NCBI GenBank assembly: GCA_003313425.1
Contig: NHZP01000012.1
Location: 310,001-374,000 of the forward strand
Reading direction: 5' to 3'
DNA from: Pseudopyrenochaeta lycopersici
Taxonomy: Eukaryota; Ascomycota; Dothideomycetes; Pleosporales; Pseudopyrenochaetaceae
DNA: 64,000 nt
The notes below the pieces were generated by a model, which was not told the DNA's origin, ran no database searches, and saw only the letters and a list, made by a program, of their open reading frames with translations. This document shows positions 32,734 to 43,388 of this stretch, one piece after another. A program made the position numbers and the translations under genes. Each line of letters starts with the position of its first letter. The stretch's first letter is position 1.

Positions 32734-35260
32734 ATGGCGATCTCTTCCCCTTGCAGCACCACCATGCCGGACCTGAATGACATTCTGGAGCGTCTGGGCC
32801 TGACTGAGTATTTGCAAGTGCTGTCTGAGAATGGCTTCCATAGCTGGGAAACCGTGGTGGATATCACCGAAGAAGATCTCACTACCCTGAAATTCAAGCT
32901 TGGTCACCGCCGCGCTCTGCAGCGAGAGATTGCCACCTTCCGCGGAGTGCCAGCGTCCCTGTCTCTCGACCCTGAAAGCATGTCAACGGAGCCAACTTCT
33001 CTCTCCACGTCTGCATTGGAGACGCTCACCCGGCAGACTTCCACACCACCCCCACGTGAGAAGAGGAGGTACCGACGTCATCCTCGCCCAGACAACAACG
33101 CCCCCAAGAAACCAAAGACAGCCTGTACGATTCAAATGTGCTTCGTCTCCAGCTGTTCCTTCTAACATCTTGTCAGATGTAAATTTCGCTGACCAGCTTC
33201 GCACCGACCCCGAAGTCAGCCAGCTGTCGTTCGTCAACATTGCAAGAGAAGTCGGTCGGAGATGGCAGGATCTACCAGCCGAGCAGAAGCGCATATGGGA
33301 AAGCAATGCTGCGCGAGCAATGCAAGAGTTTGAGGCTCAGATGGACGAGTACAAGAAGACAGACAGCTGGCGCAAATACCAGGTTTACCTCAACGACTTC
33401 AAGACGCAGCAGTCCACGCCTAGCACTGGAAAGCGCCCAACAACCAGCCGTTCGACAACAGATACGTCGAATAACACGAGACAATACTCGCGTGCTAGTC
33501 CATGCTCTTCCGACAGTCCCATTTCTCTGCCTTCCAACTCATCTACGGGGACCGAGGCAGAAGTCTGCCACAATGCCTTAACCTTGGCTTTCAGCGAACT
33601 TGTAACCTTGAGAGGTGAGATTCTCAACCAGGACTCGCGACCCTTTGATCATCAGCATCTACCTCCGGAGAACCTGGTCCGCCGCTCCATGCACGCCTTC
33701 ATTCGAGGTACTGGGTCACTCCTGTTCATGTGGACTTATGAGCAGGCCGATGAGATACTCGACCGCATCTACAGACCACAGAAAACCGCCGACGCAATGA
33801 CCCTTGCAGAATGTTTTACAGTTGCCGCAATGGGCGCCCACTACGATATGGAATGCTTCCCTGATCGACTAAGGAGGGCACTCTATGCGTCGGGGACTCT
33901 TCAATTCCACGAGCAAACTGCGCGGCAGGACTATTTGCGAACCATGCGGCTATTGCTCGCAATGTCGTTTTACGCCCTTCTTGAGAAGCACATGAGTGCC
34001 AGGTATCTTATTGGTAAGTCAGCGAATTTAGCATCTTGCATCGAGCAAATGCTTACAATTCTGCAGCGGCAGCGTTGCAGATAGCTCGCTGGAAGTGTCC
34101 AGCCTTGCATAGTTCCAACAACAACAAGATGAGGGCCAACGAGAACTGGAGGAAGATTTTTCGGAGCACCATATTCATGGATTGTTGGCTTTCATACACC
34201 CTAGGCTACGCATCCGAGGTCACCTCCAATGACATCGAGGTATGTCGAGTTCTAAATACCTGTAACACGTTCTAACAGTATCAGATCGCATGCAACCCCT
34301 TGTTGGATCCGGTAACGGTTGACGAACTCATCCACACACAGACGAGTAAAATCGGCCTGGTAGCGGCTGAGATCGCGAAGAAACTGGCATCCCCGGAGCT
34401 CGCAACCCGAGAGAGCGTAACCGTGCTGACTCAAAAACTCGAGAGGTGGCGCCTGGAGCTACCACCCACAATGCAATTCCCGACACTTACATCCAGCAAT
34501 CCTCCAAACCTAACGCTCTATCAACGGAGAGCCATTCTCATGGTCCATGTAAGTTTGTCATATCGGTGGCCCTTTCCATTAAATAGTATATTTACTGGTA
34601 TCTCAGATAATGTACCTGGGAGCTCTCATCCTCCTATACCGTCAACATATCATTGCAACAGCCGAAACCCAATTGACAGACGGTGCTGCGCATAGTCTAA
34701 ATTTCTCCATAGAAGACGCTCACAGATATCGTAACGAATGTGCAGTTGCAGCCCAGCAGGTTTCTCGCATTCTAGGTCTCATTTCCTTTGACGGTACACT
34801 AACAAAGCGCTGCTGGCTGATCATCTACTGGGCCTTCTCAGCTGCAGTAGTTCTCCTTTTTAGCGCAACAACAAAACTCCTCGATGGCCAAACGAATGGT
34901 GTTGATGTAGACCTCCAGTACGCTAAAGCGTGTATGGAGATGCTTGAGCCTTGCCGTAGTTTCGAACCCATCGCATCCCGCTATCTCGATACGCTGGGAC
35001 CGCTCTACGACTCACTGCGCGATGTCCACCAGCGAATAGTCGGCAGGTCAAAGACTAGCATCTTTGCTCTTCTTCAGGCTGATCCGAGTCAAGTAAGCCA
35101 ACCGATTGCAATATCGAAGCAAGAGATGGGTCCGATTGCCGAGAAGCTATCGATGCTTCTCACGGACCCTTTCGGAAGGAAGCAAGGGATACCTGGCGAC
35201 GGGAGTATGAGACGTCTGCTGAATGCCGATGGATCCTGCTCTGTATTTTGGTGGAGATGA
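32734..35260 (+). CDS. Transcription factor with SAM domain, HMG-box and fungal regulatory region
   Basis: Exons 32734-33124, 33177-34013, 34067-34239, 34279-34548 and 34607-35260 give 774 residues. Intron 3 is only 39 bases. Residues of about 11-71 form a SAM domain (LNDILERLGLTEYLQVL, then GFHSWETVVDITEEDL). A basic segment leads into an HMG-box at about 122-200 that is split by intron 1: PKKPKTAYVNFADQLR, VNIAREVGRRWQDLP and QKRIWESNAARAMQEF. The C-terminal 500 residues resemble the middle homology region of Zn2Cys6 factors (AECFTVAAMGAHYD, FMDCWLSYTLGYA), yet no zinc cluster is present. It may therefore bind DNA through the HMG-box and interact through SAM. An alternative start is the ATG at 32764. 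Targets are unknown. Confidence 0.85.
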
Positions 35261-37066
35261 GGAGATCAAGAGCTGGCAGGTGTCCCATCGTTATGGTTTT
35301 TCAGCCATGTCGCCAAACTACCTTGATTCTTGCCTATGAAACAGGATATCAACACAGAAAGGCTGTATCTACGACTAATGTCAAGGAACAGCCATCAAGA
35401 GGCATGAGTGCGACTATGTCGTGCAGCCCAGGACGCCGCGGACCGACAGTTGTGATTACATAGTCTCGCTGTATGCCACCACTGCAACATTGCAGCATAC
35501 GTTGGTCCCCATTGTTCCGTTGTTCGATTGGACAACATGCTCCAAGACACGCCCTGGTGTCTTTTATATATAGTTCACCTGATTCGATGTTTAACTTGCG
35601 CATTAGCCCTAGTTGTCGGATCGATGGCTTTTATTAATGTCGATAGGGTGTGTCGTCGATATGGGACAAGAAATTATTGGCATTGCCTGCACCTGGGATG
35701 ACTCGAGAGTGGAGCTTGAAGACATGAAAATAAGAGAGGGTGATCCGAGATGGGAGTAGGAAACCGTATTTGAGCGGGGTTGACGTTGACTGAGGACTTT
35801 ATTGACATCTGTGTTTACATATTTATCTGAACCATAGGTAGCATGCGCAAGACGTTTTTGATCGATTTTCCCTGTACCCAAACCTGACGCCTTGAACATT
35901 GGAAACGGTGAAGTCTCATTCAGAAGTTGACGTGGACTGCAGATATTCTACGCTGCTTGTTGCCAATTCAAGGAATTAAGGGGACATTTGCGGATGACGT
36001 CTCCACACTGTATATTAATCGTAGTTGCGATAAACGCCTTTCTAACAATAGGCCAAAGTTGTGACTGCTACCCACCATTGTGTTGCGCTAACGGTTATGG
36101 CGACATGGCTGACAATTTCGTGAACACACACGCTTGCAAGCACTGTTAATGAAACATGTTGCAACATTGTCCTGCTGTAATGCATAAGGCTATTTGTGCA
36201 TGGCCAACCCTGTTCGGATTGTGCATGATCTGCGAACGTAGCGCTCCTAATTACCCTGCTATGCAAATAATCGTCAACCATGCCTTCAACTTCACCTAGA
36301 GAGCGATGGACGAAGGCAAGGAGCGCCTCGTGGCTCCAGCAAGGCGGAGGCAGGCGCCATTTCAACGCAGGTGATGAATCTGCCACGGCTATGCCAGTTG
36401 GCGTTGTCTCGTTGGCTCGTTAGACCGTAGTTTGAATGGCTTATTTGGTGCATGCACGAGTGATGTACAAGGAAAGGGGTGGAAGGTCATTATGTGGAAG
36501 CTTCGATTTACAAGGGGGTTTGGCTGCAGGGGTGGGGTTGACCGGGAACTGCCCTCGGCCCCAAGGGCAGGAGACTCGCCCACGCGTCATTTCGTTGAAA
36601 TAAGGAAAGGGAACCCGCTCTCCAGTACGTTACTATTAGCCGTTCCGCTCCAAAAAGAGTGTGTGAGAGTGTGTATGATCTTGTACTTCTTCTTCTTCTC
36701 TTGATTTCATCTGTTTCAACGCTCCTCCATTTGTCATTTGGGAGTGTTTCGACGTCGTCCAAGGTTATCAATGCGAACATCCTCGATCCGGACTCTGATC
36801 GCGCGACCAATCGCACATGGGCAGCATGGGTATCATGGAAGAGCACAGCAGCCTTGCTCAGCACGAGAGCCCTTTAGCGATCCCACATGAGGATATTCAA
36901 GTGCTTGAGGAATCTCAGGCATTTGCCGTACTGAGGGGTTATCTTGCGGGGGATGCTGAGTAGGTCTTCCCTCTACCGACCTCGTTATCGCAAGTCGTTA
37001 TCGGGAGGTGCACTTCACTATCCATGTCCAACCACCACACCTTCAGTTGCGCATGCCAGCTAACAG
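35261..37066. other. Intergenic; possible first exon of the next gene near 36817
   Basis: About 1.8 kb, mostly without coding signal. A short ATG-led frame at 36817-36963 reads MGSMGIMEEHSSLAQHE and ends LRGYLAGDAE. It could be the first exon of the downstream gene, with a donor near 36962 and an acceptor at 37077, but I cannot confirm it. A TTC-rich run at 36688-36702 is low complexity. Confidence 0.35.
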
Positions 37067-37953
37067 CCGGCGTCCAGTTTTTGCACAAATCATTCACAAT
37101 GTGATTCCTCCGCTAAAGCAACATTCCTCCTCCATCGTGATATCCTACACGCCCTCATCGTGCCAATCGTTGCCCTATTCACGCGCGCCTCAGCCCTCGC
37201 CTCAGCGGCGCTTTGCACAAACAAAAGCGAAGACTTGGAACTGGCCTTTGCTGGAGAAGCCCGGGGCGCATTTCTCTGCCTGCAATGTTTTATCGCAGAG
37301 GAGATGGACTGGTGTAGGACTCGAGGGTGCCCAGCATGCGTGGTAACAGCCACGCTGAGCACAGAGAGCCATTTGAGGCTTACAATTGCGGCAAGCTTGT
37401 TGAGCACTGCCGCTGTGGGGAGTCCGAACAGCACGCCTGCCGCTGAAGCACCTACCGACCGCACACTACCCCCACTGCCGCACATTCTTCCTGCGCTGAG
37501 AGCGGCGCTTTCTGCCGACCCGTTTTGGAATGACACTTATGATGCATGGCCGTACTTGCTCTCTCGCGCTACCCAACTTTCGGCAGGTATTCAGGCATTG
37601 ATCGCAGAGTGCGTGAATCTGGAGTCACTTGTCTCATCTCCTGTGTCTGAACGCCCAACAAATGGCCAGAAGCGTGGCTTGACCCATCCAATCGTACCGT
37701 TCGTATCAACTGGACAAGCGGTTGAAGAAAAGGGCGTCAAGTTGCGGAAGAGTAAGCTAGCAAAGCGTCAGTTGAGGCTAAAGGACGAAGAGACGGAATT
37801 AATGAGGAGGGTTGCGCTACAGTGTTGGGCGAAGGCACAAGTGCCGAAGCAGCTCAGGGGGGAGGTCCTGGGTGTGGGTAAGAATAACAGAGTTAGATCT
37901 CTGACGTGTCCGTAGACAACGGCCTACCTCTGAAGTTTGAGGCCATAAGATGA
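37067..37953 (+). CDS. Unrecognised alanine-rich protein, 5' end uncertain
   Basis: A frame open from 37064 to 37912 with balanced, protein-like composition but no ATG near its start, so at least one upstream exon is expected. It contains KATFLLHRDILHALIVPIVALFTRASALASAALC, with helical hydrophobic character, followed by two Cys pairs (FLCLQCF; TRGCPACV). It also has a Pro/Thr-rich stretch and a basic, helical C-terminus (VKLRKSKLAKRQLRLKDEETELMRR). A 38-base intron (37878-37915) with GTAAG, CTGAC and TAG would replace the stop at 37913 with VDNGLPLKFEAIR and end at 37953. I recognise no family. Base composition and basic C-terminal helix would suit an RNA-associated nuclear protein, but that is a guess. 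Confidence 0.5.
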
Positions 37954-38321
37954 TCACCTTGGGCGTTTTGGGTTGCATATGATACCACAGCATTAGCGTC
38001 TTTGGATGGAGTTTGAGACTCGGAGATGAAGATTGGACAATCTCTACAGACAGCATTCATTTTTCCTTTGTATAGCATTAGACTTCCGCAGAAGAATATC
38101 TGCATACTGTACACCCTTAATTCAAGACATCAAACATACTCTAATGCGTGTATCCTGTATGCAGTCTTGATGTTGACCATACATGTGGCATCCGCACATC
38201 AGCCTATCTTCTGAGAAGTAAGCTTGGCATGGTAGTTAACGGCCGCGAAAGTGGTAGGCCACCCCACCAAAATTGTCGCCCCTCGAAAAATTCGACATAT
38301 CTCAACACACTGTTCTTGAAA
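37954..38321. other. Short intergenic region, no gene seen
   Basis: About 0.37 kb of AT-richer sequence between the unknown gene and the transposase remnant. Confidence 0.45.
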
Positions 38322-38705
38322 ATGAGCGCCCGTGAGGAGGCTATACAAAGAGCACTTGCCGATCTTGAATCTGGTGTTTTTACTAGCCAGAGGCAAGCTG
38401 CAAAGGCGTACGGCGTCCCTCGATCGACCCTTCAATGGCGACAAGCTGGTCGTCAACCATCCACGATTGCTCATACCCACGAGCAGAGATTGACTCCAGA
38501 ACAGGAGGAATTCCTGGCTGATTGGATCCTCGATGAAGACTCAAAAGCCCGCCCTCCCAGCCGTGCTCGCGTGCGTGAGATGGCTGCTCAAATCCTAGCT
38601 GTCAATCAAGACTATAAACCTCTTGGCCGCGACTGGATCCTTAACTTCATCCAACGCAATCCACGCATCGCATCTATTTTAGGCAGAAAGATTGATGCTG
38701 CTTGA
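38322..38705 (+). mobile_element. Truncated pogo-type transposase N-terminus (HTH_psq + CENP-B-like HTH)
   Basis: An ATG-led 127-residue frame. It begins MSAREEAIQRALADLESG and carries a psq-type helix-turn-helix (SQRQAAKAYGVPRSTLQWR). A CENP-B/Tc5-type DNA-binding helix set follows (LTPEQEEFLADWILDEDS, then GRDWILNFIQRNP). Fungal pogo/Fot-like transposases continue with a DDE catalytic domain of about 300 residues. Here a TGA stops the frame at 38703-38705 and nothing DDE-like follows before the SDR gene 200 bases on. It is therefore a decayed 5' fragment or, less likely, a small domesticated DNA-binding protein. No terminal inverted repeats were found. Confidence 0.75.
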
Positions 38706-38902
38706 GCTCACGAAAAGTACCAAGTGTGTTACATACGGCAGAGGAAGAACAATGCACCGAGCCTCGGTTCAACCCAAGTTTCTTGAGCCTCCGGCAAACT
38801 TCCGCTGACGAAAGCGTGCCCAAGTCGCAATGCTCATCAACAGCGTCTCCCTCCCTGTCTTTCCTTCTTCATATTATTCCGATTTCCAATCAACCTCTCA
38901 AA

Positions 38903-39851
38903 ATGGATAACGCAAGCCTGTTCGACGTTAAAGTAAGCACCTCTGATCTTCTCAACCATATCTTGGTTCCGAACTGCTCGTCTCACTTCCGACGACCTAA
39001 ACTGACAATTTTGCAGGGCAAGGTCATTCTCGTCACTGGCGGTGCCAAGGGCATTGGTCGCATGATTAGTGAGGGTTTCGTCCAAAACGGCGCCACCGTA
39101 TACGTATCGTCAAGAGATGCGAAAGCCTGCCAACAAGCGTGCAAGGAGTTAAATGCGCTCGGAAAGGGAAAGGCAGACTACATCACTGCAGATCTCTATG
39201 ACGAAGCAGCCATTAAAAACATTGCCGAGGAACTGAAGAAGCGGGAAGGAAGTCAGTGCAACCAATCTTTTGTCCATTTCTGGATTTGAATATCAACCTT
39301 GAGAATTTGGAAGCTAATTGACAACAGAGCTCGACGTCCTCATCAACAACAGCGGCAGTAATTGGGGCGAGTCTTATGACACGTATCCTTCCGCAGCATG
39401 GGATCGTGTTCTCAACCTGAATCTAAAACGAGTCTTCCAACTCACACAGGCGGTCACACCACTCCTGGAGGCCGCGTCCACACCAGCCTCACCCGCCCGC
39501 ATCATCAATATTGGAAGCATTGACGGCCTTCGCGTCCCAGCGCTAGAAACCTTTGCATACTCGGCGTCGAAAGCAGGTCTACACCACATGAGTAGGGTCC
39601 TTGCAAGCCATTTGGGCAAGAGAGGCATCACAAGTAATACGGTTGCATGCGGGCCTTTCCAGAGTAAGATGATGAAGGCAACATTGGAGAAGTTCAAGGA
39701 TGTCATTGAGGGCGGAGTACCCCTAGGCCGTATCGGAAGCCCGGAAGATGTATCTGGTACCTGCATTTGGCTGAGCAGTCGCGCAGGTGCGTGGGTAAAC
39801 GGCGCTACTATTGCACTTGACGGTGGCAGCGTGGTAGCTTCGAAGCTATAG
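38903..39851 (+). CDS. Short-chain dehydrogenase/reductase (RhlG/FabG-like)
   Basis: Exons 38903-38932, 39017-39251 and 39328-39851 (introns 84 and 76 bases) give 262 residues. After a ten-residue first exon the Rossmann motif TGGAKGIG sits at 17-24. Then come LDVLINNSGSNW (the NNAG variant, formed across intron 2), IINIGSIDG with the active Ser, FAYSASKAGLHH with the Tyr-x3-Lys pair, and GRIGSPEDVSGTCIWLSS. The closing segment is NGATIALDGGS. Such fungal proteins are commonly labelled rhamnolipid-type 3-oxoacyl-ACP reductase, but the substrate is generally unverified. It is probably cytosolic and NADP(H)-dependent. A transposase fragment lies about 200 bases upstream, within or next to its promoter. 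Confidence 0.92.
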
Positions 39852-42800
39852 ATAACACAAACCTTGTATGAAATCGTATGAATTCTGGCGTTCCACATGC
39901 ATCATTGGTCTAAGTTCATATCATCCAAATGTTTGCGAAGCGAACGATATAGCGATTCACAGTTGTGGTGCAAAAGGATTCATAGTCACAAAGCACCATC
40001 CACTCTGAGGAACATTTTAGCCGAAACGAAATCAAAACTCTATCAGTGAAAATACTTTTGAGATAACAGAGGGCGCCTGAAATCGAGACACTCTTGCAAG
40101 ACGATGTTTCAACTCCTTTGAACTTGACAGAAGCTGATTTGGATGATGGAATGACCGCTTCTTTGAACATAGTAGTTGTGATACTATGCGTTCCATGCTA
40201 TCCATCCACGAATTGTGTTGTCTAGCAGTCTAAACGAATCAACCAAGAAGCAATTTTTCCTTCGTGGTTTGGTGAAGTCTTATGAAGATTTCTAGCCAAG
40301 TTATAAACAAGGAAGCTGCCGACCAACTAAATGCGCATAGATTTGTAGAATTAGGTGTCGAAATTGAATACATCATACTGTGATGCAGATATTGTATTCA
40401 TCCTACCGCGATAATTAAAGCATATATACTTAAGCTTCTGCTCTGAAATTCAAATGCAGGTAGTCAATTTTATCTTACTTCATATTTTGTATCTATATTC
40501 CATCTCGTTTGCTACTTCACCGTCCTACAGACTCCGGACACTGTCTCCTTTCCACTCCTTCCAACCTACTGGAGCCGACCTAGTAAGGGAAAATATATAC
40601 ATTCACGGGACTTCAAATCCTCGGAAATACATGTAATACCACAGAAACACGGGGTCATTCCAAATGATTGATGGAACTCGTTCTCCAAAGGTTATAATTA
40701 TTGAGAACACGAAACACTACATGACTCAAATGGATAAACCAAGGATGGATGAACAAATGGCTTTTATCAGATCATGCAAGGCTGTATAGCTGCCCAGGAT
40801 AGAGCACTACGCTCCTTCTTACGCTGCTGGCGATCTACTCTTAAGATTTCTCTCGTCAATACTTGACTTCCTTTATAGGCTTTAGGCTAAAGTTTATACC
40901 TTTCATAGAACAGCCAATATTACAGCCTTACTTTACGCGAGATCTCTGAGTAGGCTGATATTACGCTTTACTTCGCTGCAGTTAGGCAGAAATAGGGATA
41001 GCACAGGGTGTACAAATTACCGTTCCGCATATAGAGGCTCTAAAAACAGCTTATTAGGACTATTATTTCTTAAATTATGGACTATTTTTCTTTCCTGCGG
41101 CCTAGCAATTTTATACTATTCGCTTCTATCCTAGGGTTATTTAAGATGCGCCGCCTCAACGCCACAACATTTAAGCTTCGGTTAGACGGTCAGGATCCTT
41201 CAAGAGCAAAGTCACGCGACTTTGAAGGAGTAGTCTGGGAAGAAGTTTTAATCAGATTGTGCAACATGCTCCTAGCTTGAGAGAAGCTGGCGAGGCGTGT
41301 TTGCAGTCTCTTTAACTAGATAAAGATTTGTGGCGCTTTCTGGACTGCAGACATGCAAAGTACTTGATAGATGTAGCTTTACAATTAGTCCTTCAAACGA
41401 GTGGCATTAAATACGACGCCCTACAAAGGTAGAGATGACTATTAGTGGAAATAATAGGCATTAGCTCTAAATTAACAAAGATATACAAGAAAGCTGATTA
41501 CTTAGGTCCGCATAACTAGACCTAAAAATGGAGATGGCGGTGATCCGTCTATCCTTAACCCGCAATATATGTCTTTTCCATTCATTCAATTCCATCGTAT
41601 CAGATTAGCCAAGTCGACCTTGGCAATTATATAAGAACGTAGCCTGTGAGGCTATGATAATCGTTATGATAGAATTAAGGCTCATTCTTTTCTAGTAGAT
41701 CTGATAAGTAAGTTAAACTCCAAGCTCTACGCTTATTCTTTACTATTGCACCTAAGCTACTACTCATTATACTTTTGATGTCAGCTAGATAACGTATGGT
41801 ACAGCTATGTGGAAACGGCAATCGAGGAGGGACAGATAGCAAGATCTGAAATTCCGTGATTTGTGTAGAGCCAGGCAGGCTGGTCCATCTTGCCCTTGTA
41901 TGCAACGATGACAGCTGTGACGTGTTCGGCGGCGTTTCCGACTGATGCTTCTTTCGAATAAGGTACAGATGCATCAACGGTGTTAGAAAATTGCAACCGT
42001 GTGCGGAGTAATGTTGGGATTGTGACACGACGAGCGACCCTGCAGCCCAGTCAAGCCGTAACGAAGTGGGTATCAAGGGAACAGTGTTACCACACGGCGT
42101 ATCGATGGAGACACGTCACAATTGGGCCGTGCAGCTACGAAGCAGATTGAAAATGGTAACTGGGTGACGTTGCTCTTGTTGAATTAATTCTTGCCGCGAA
42201 AACTTGACCAGACGATGAAATAGGTCTCGGTGTCTTGGCTGTTGTTCGAGCGGATAAGTCTTCCCGACAGGCGCAAAAGCATGTACCAGTCAGGAAGGGA
42301 GCTGTGAGAACGTCACGAGCGCTATTTCAACAAGGTTTGTAAATCGGTAGTTCACGGTAAAGTTCTTGGCTGGCGTGAACCAATTGGTACGTGAAATTAC
42401 GGTGATCGTTAAATCACCTTGGTCGTTATTCGCACCTATGAAATTCATATCGTATTGACAGGTTTATACGCTCACCCTAGCTGGGCGCCCGGTCCATGAT
42501 ACACATCCCCAGAAAATACACGTCTACTTTAATTTTCCTGGCTTTTTCGTCTAGGCGCGCATGAATAAGGCAATACGGTATACGGTGTTGGGGCCCGCAT
42601 TCTCATATGTACGCCTATCGTGATTTAGCACGCACGTACGGACCCACTCCACTCGTCTCCCAAAAGTTCACCACCTGCTTGATAGCTTGCCTCCTGCGAA
42701 TCGCATGCTCAAGTACTGTTCGATATGCTGCACGTCATGCACTAGATCCCTTGCTTCATAGCTTAATCTCCCATGCAGTAACCCAGTCTCTTCACTACTT

Positions 42801-43388
42801 TAACCGAAGATCGAGCAAGAGGCAGACCATGGGTCGCGCAGGAATGTAGTGTCTGAATTTCTAGTGTCTTTCCAAGGAGCTTCGTCTTGAATCTGGATTT
42901 GTGCTCTGGCGTCACCCTAATTAATTTAGTTTTGCGTCTTCAAAGGGGAACTCTTAGGTGCAAATGAGGCATACCTAATCTAAAGTTGACTTGAAACTAG
43001 ATTGAGACCAAATAGAAAATCTATAGCTAGGACAAGCAGTCTGAAGCCAAGTCTTTAGTGCTTTGTGCGTAGGGCAGCAGGGAACATCCGTCTGCACATC
43101 TCCGGTCTCTGCCACTATTGATTTTTCATCCGCTGCTACCGGTAGTTAGAGTGCAAGCAAGTGCTGGGATATCCAGCACCCGGGCGTCATCGGCGAAACA
43201 AAACCCTTGGGATGGTAATAGACACTTGGTGACTACTGACCCCTAACCTTGCCAGTGGCGCAAGACTTGAAGGGCCGAAGAAATATTACAGCTATAAGTA
43301 CCTCGAAATTCCACGCTCTTAGTGACTATCAGGCGCCTCAAATAGAATCCATCGTGGTTTTCTTCATTGACTCTAGCTTTACTATACC
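39852..43388. other. Gene-poor AT-rich region with a degraded duplication
   Basis: About 3.5 kb between the SDR and P450 genes. From about 40200 to 42100 it is AT-rich with many stops in all frames. It includes a decayed copy of the HET gene 5' region (listed separately). The right part (42200-43380) is more balanced but I see no supported gene in it. Confidence 0.6.
40810..41390 (+). pseudogene. Decayed copy of HET-gene promoter and 5' coding region
   Basis: Aligns by eye, in the same orientation, with 45190-45770 (upstream region and first 70 or so codons of the intact HET gene). Shared marks include CTCTCGTCAAT, GCGAGAT followed by ATTACGC, GCACAGGGTGTACA, and the start AAGATGCGCC followed by CACAACATTT and GCTTCGGT. 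Many differences are C-to-T or G-to-A in this copy, for example GCCCTGCTGCGCCG against GCTTTACTTCGCTG. Frameshifts and stops abolish the protein; only MRRLNATTFKLRLDGQD is readable before the frame drifts. The pattern is that expected of repeat-induced point mutation. Confidence 0.75.
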
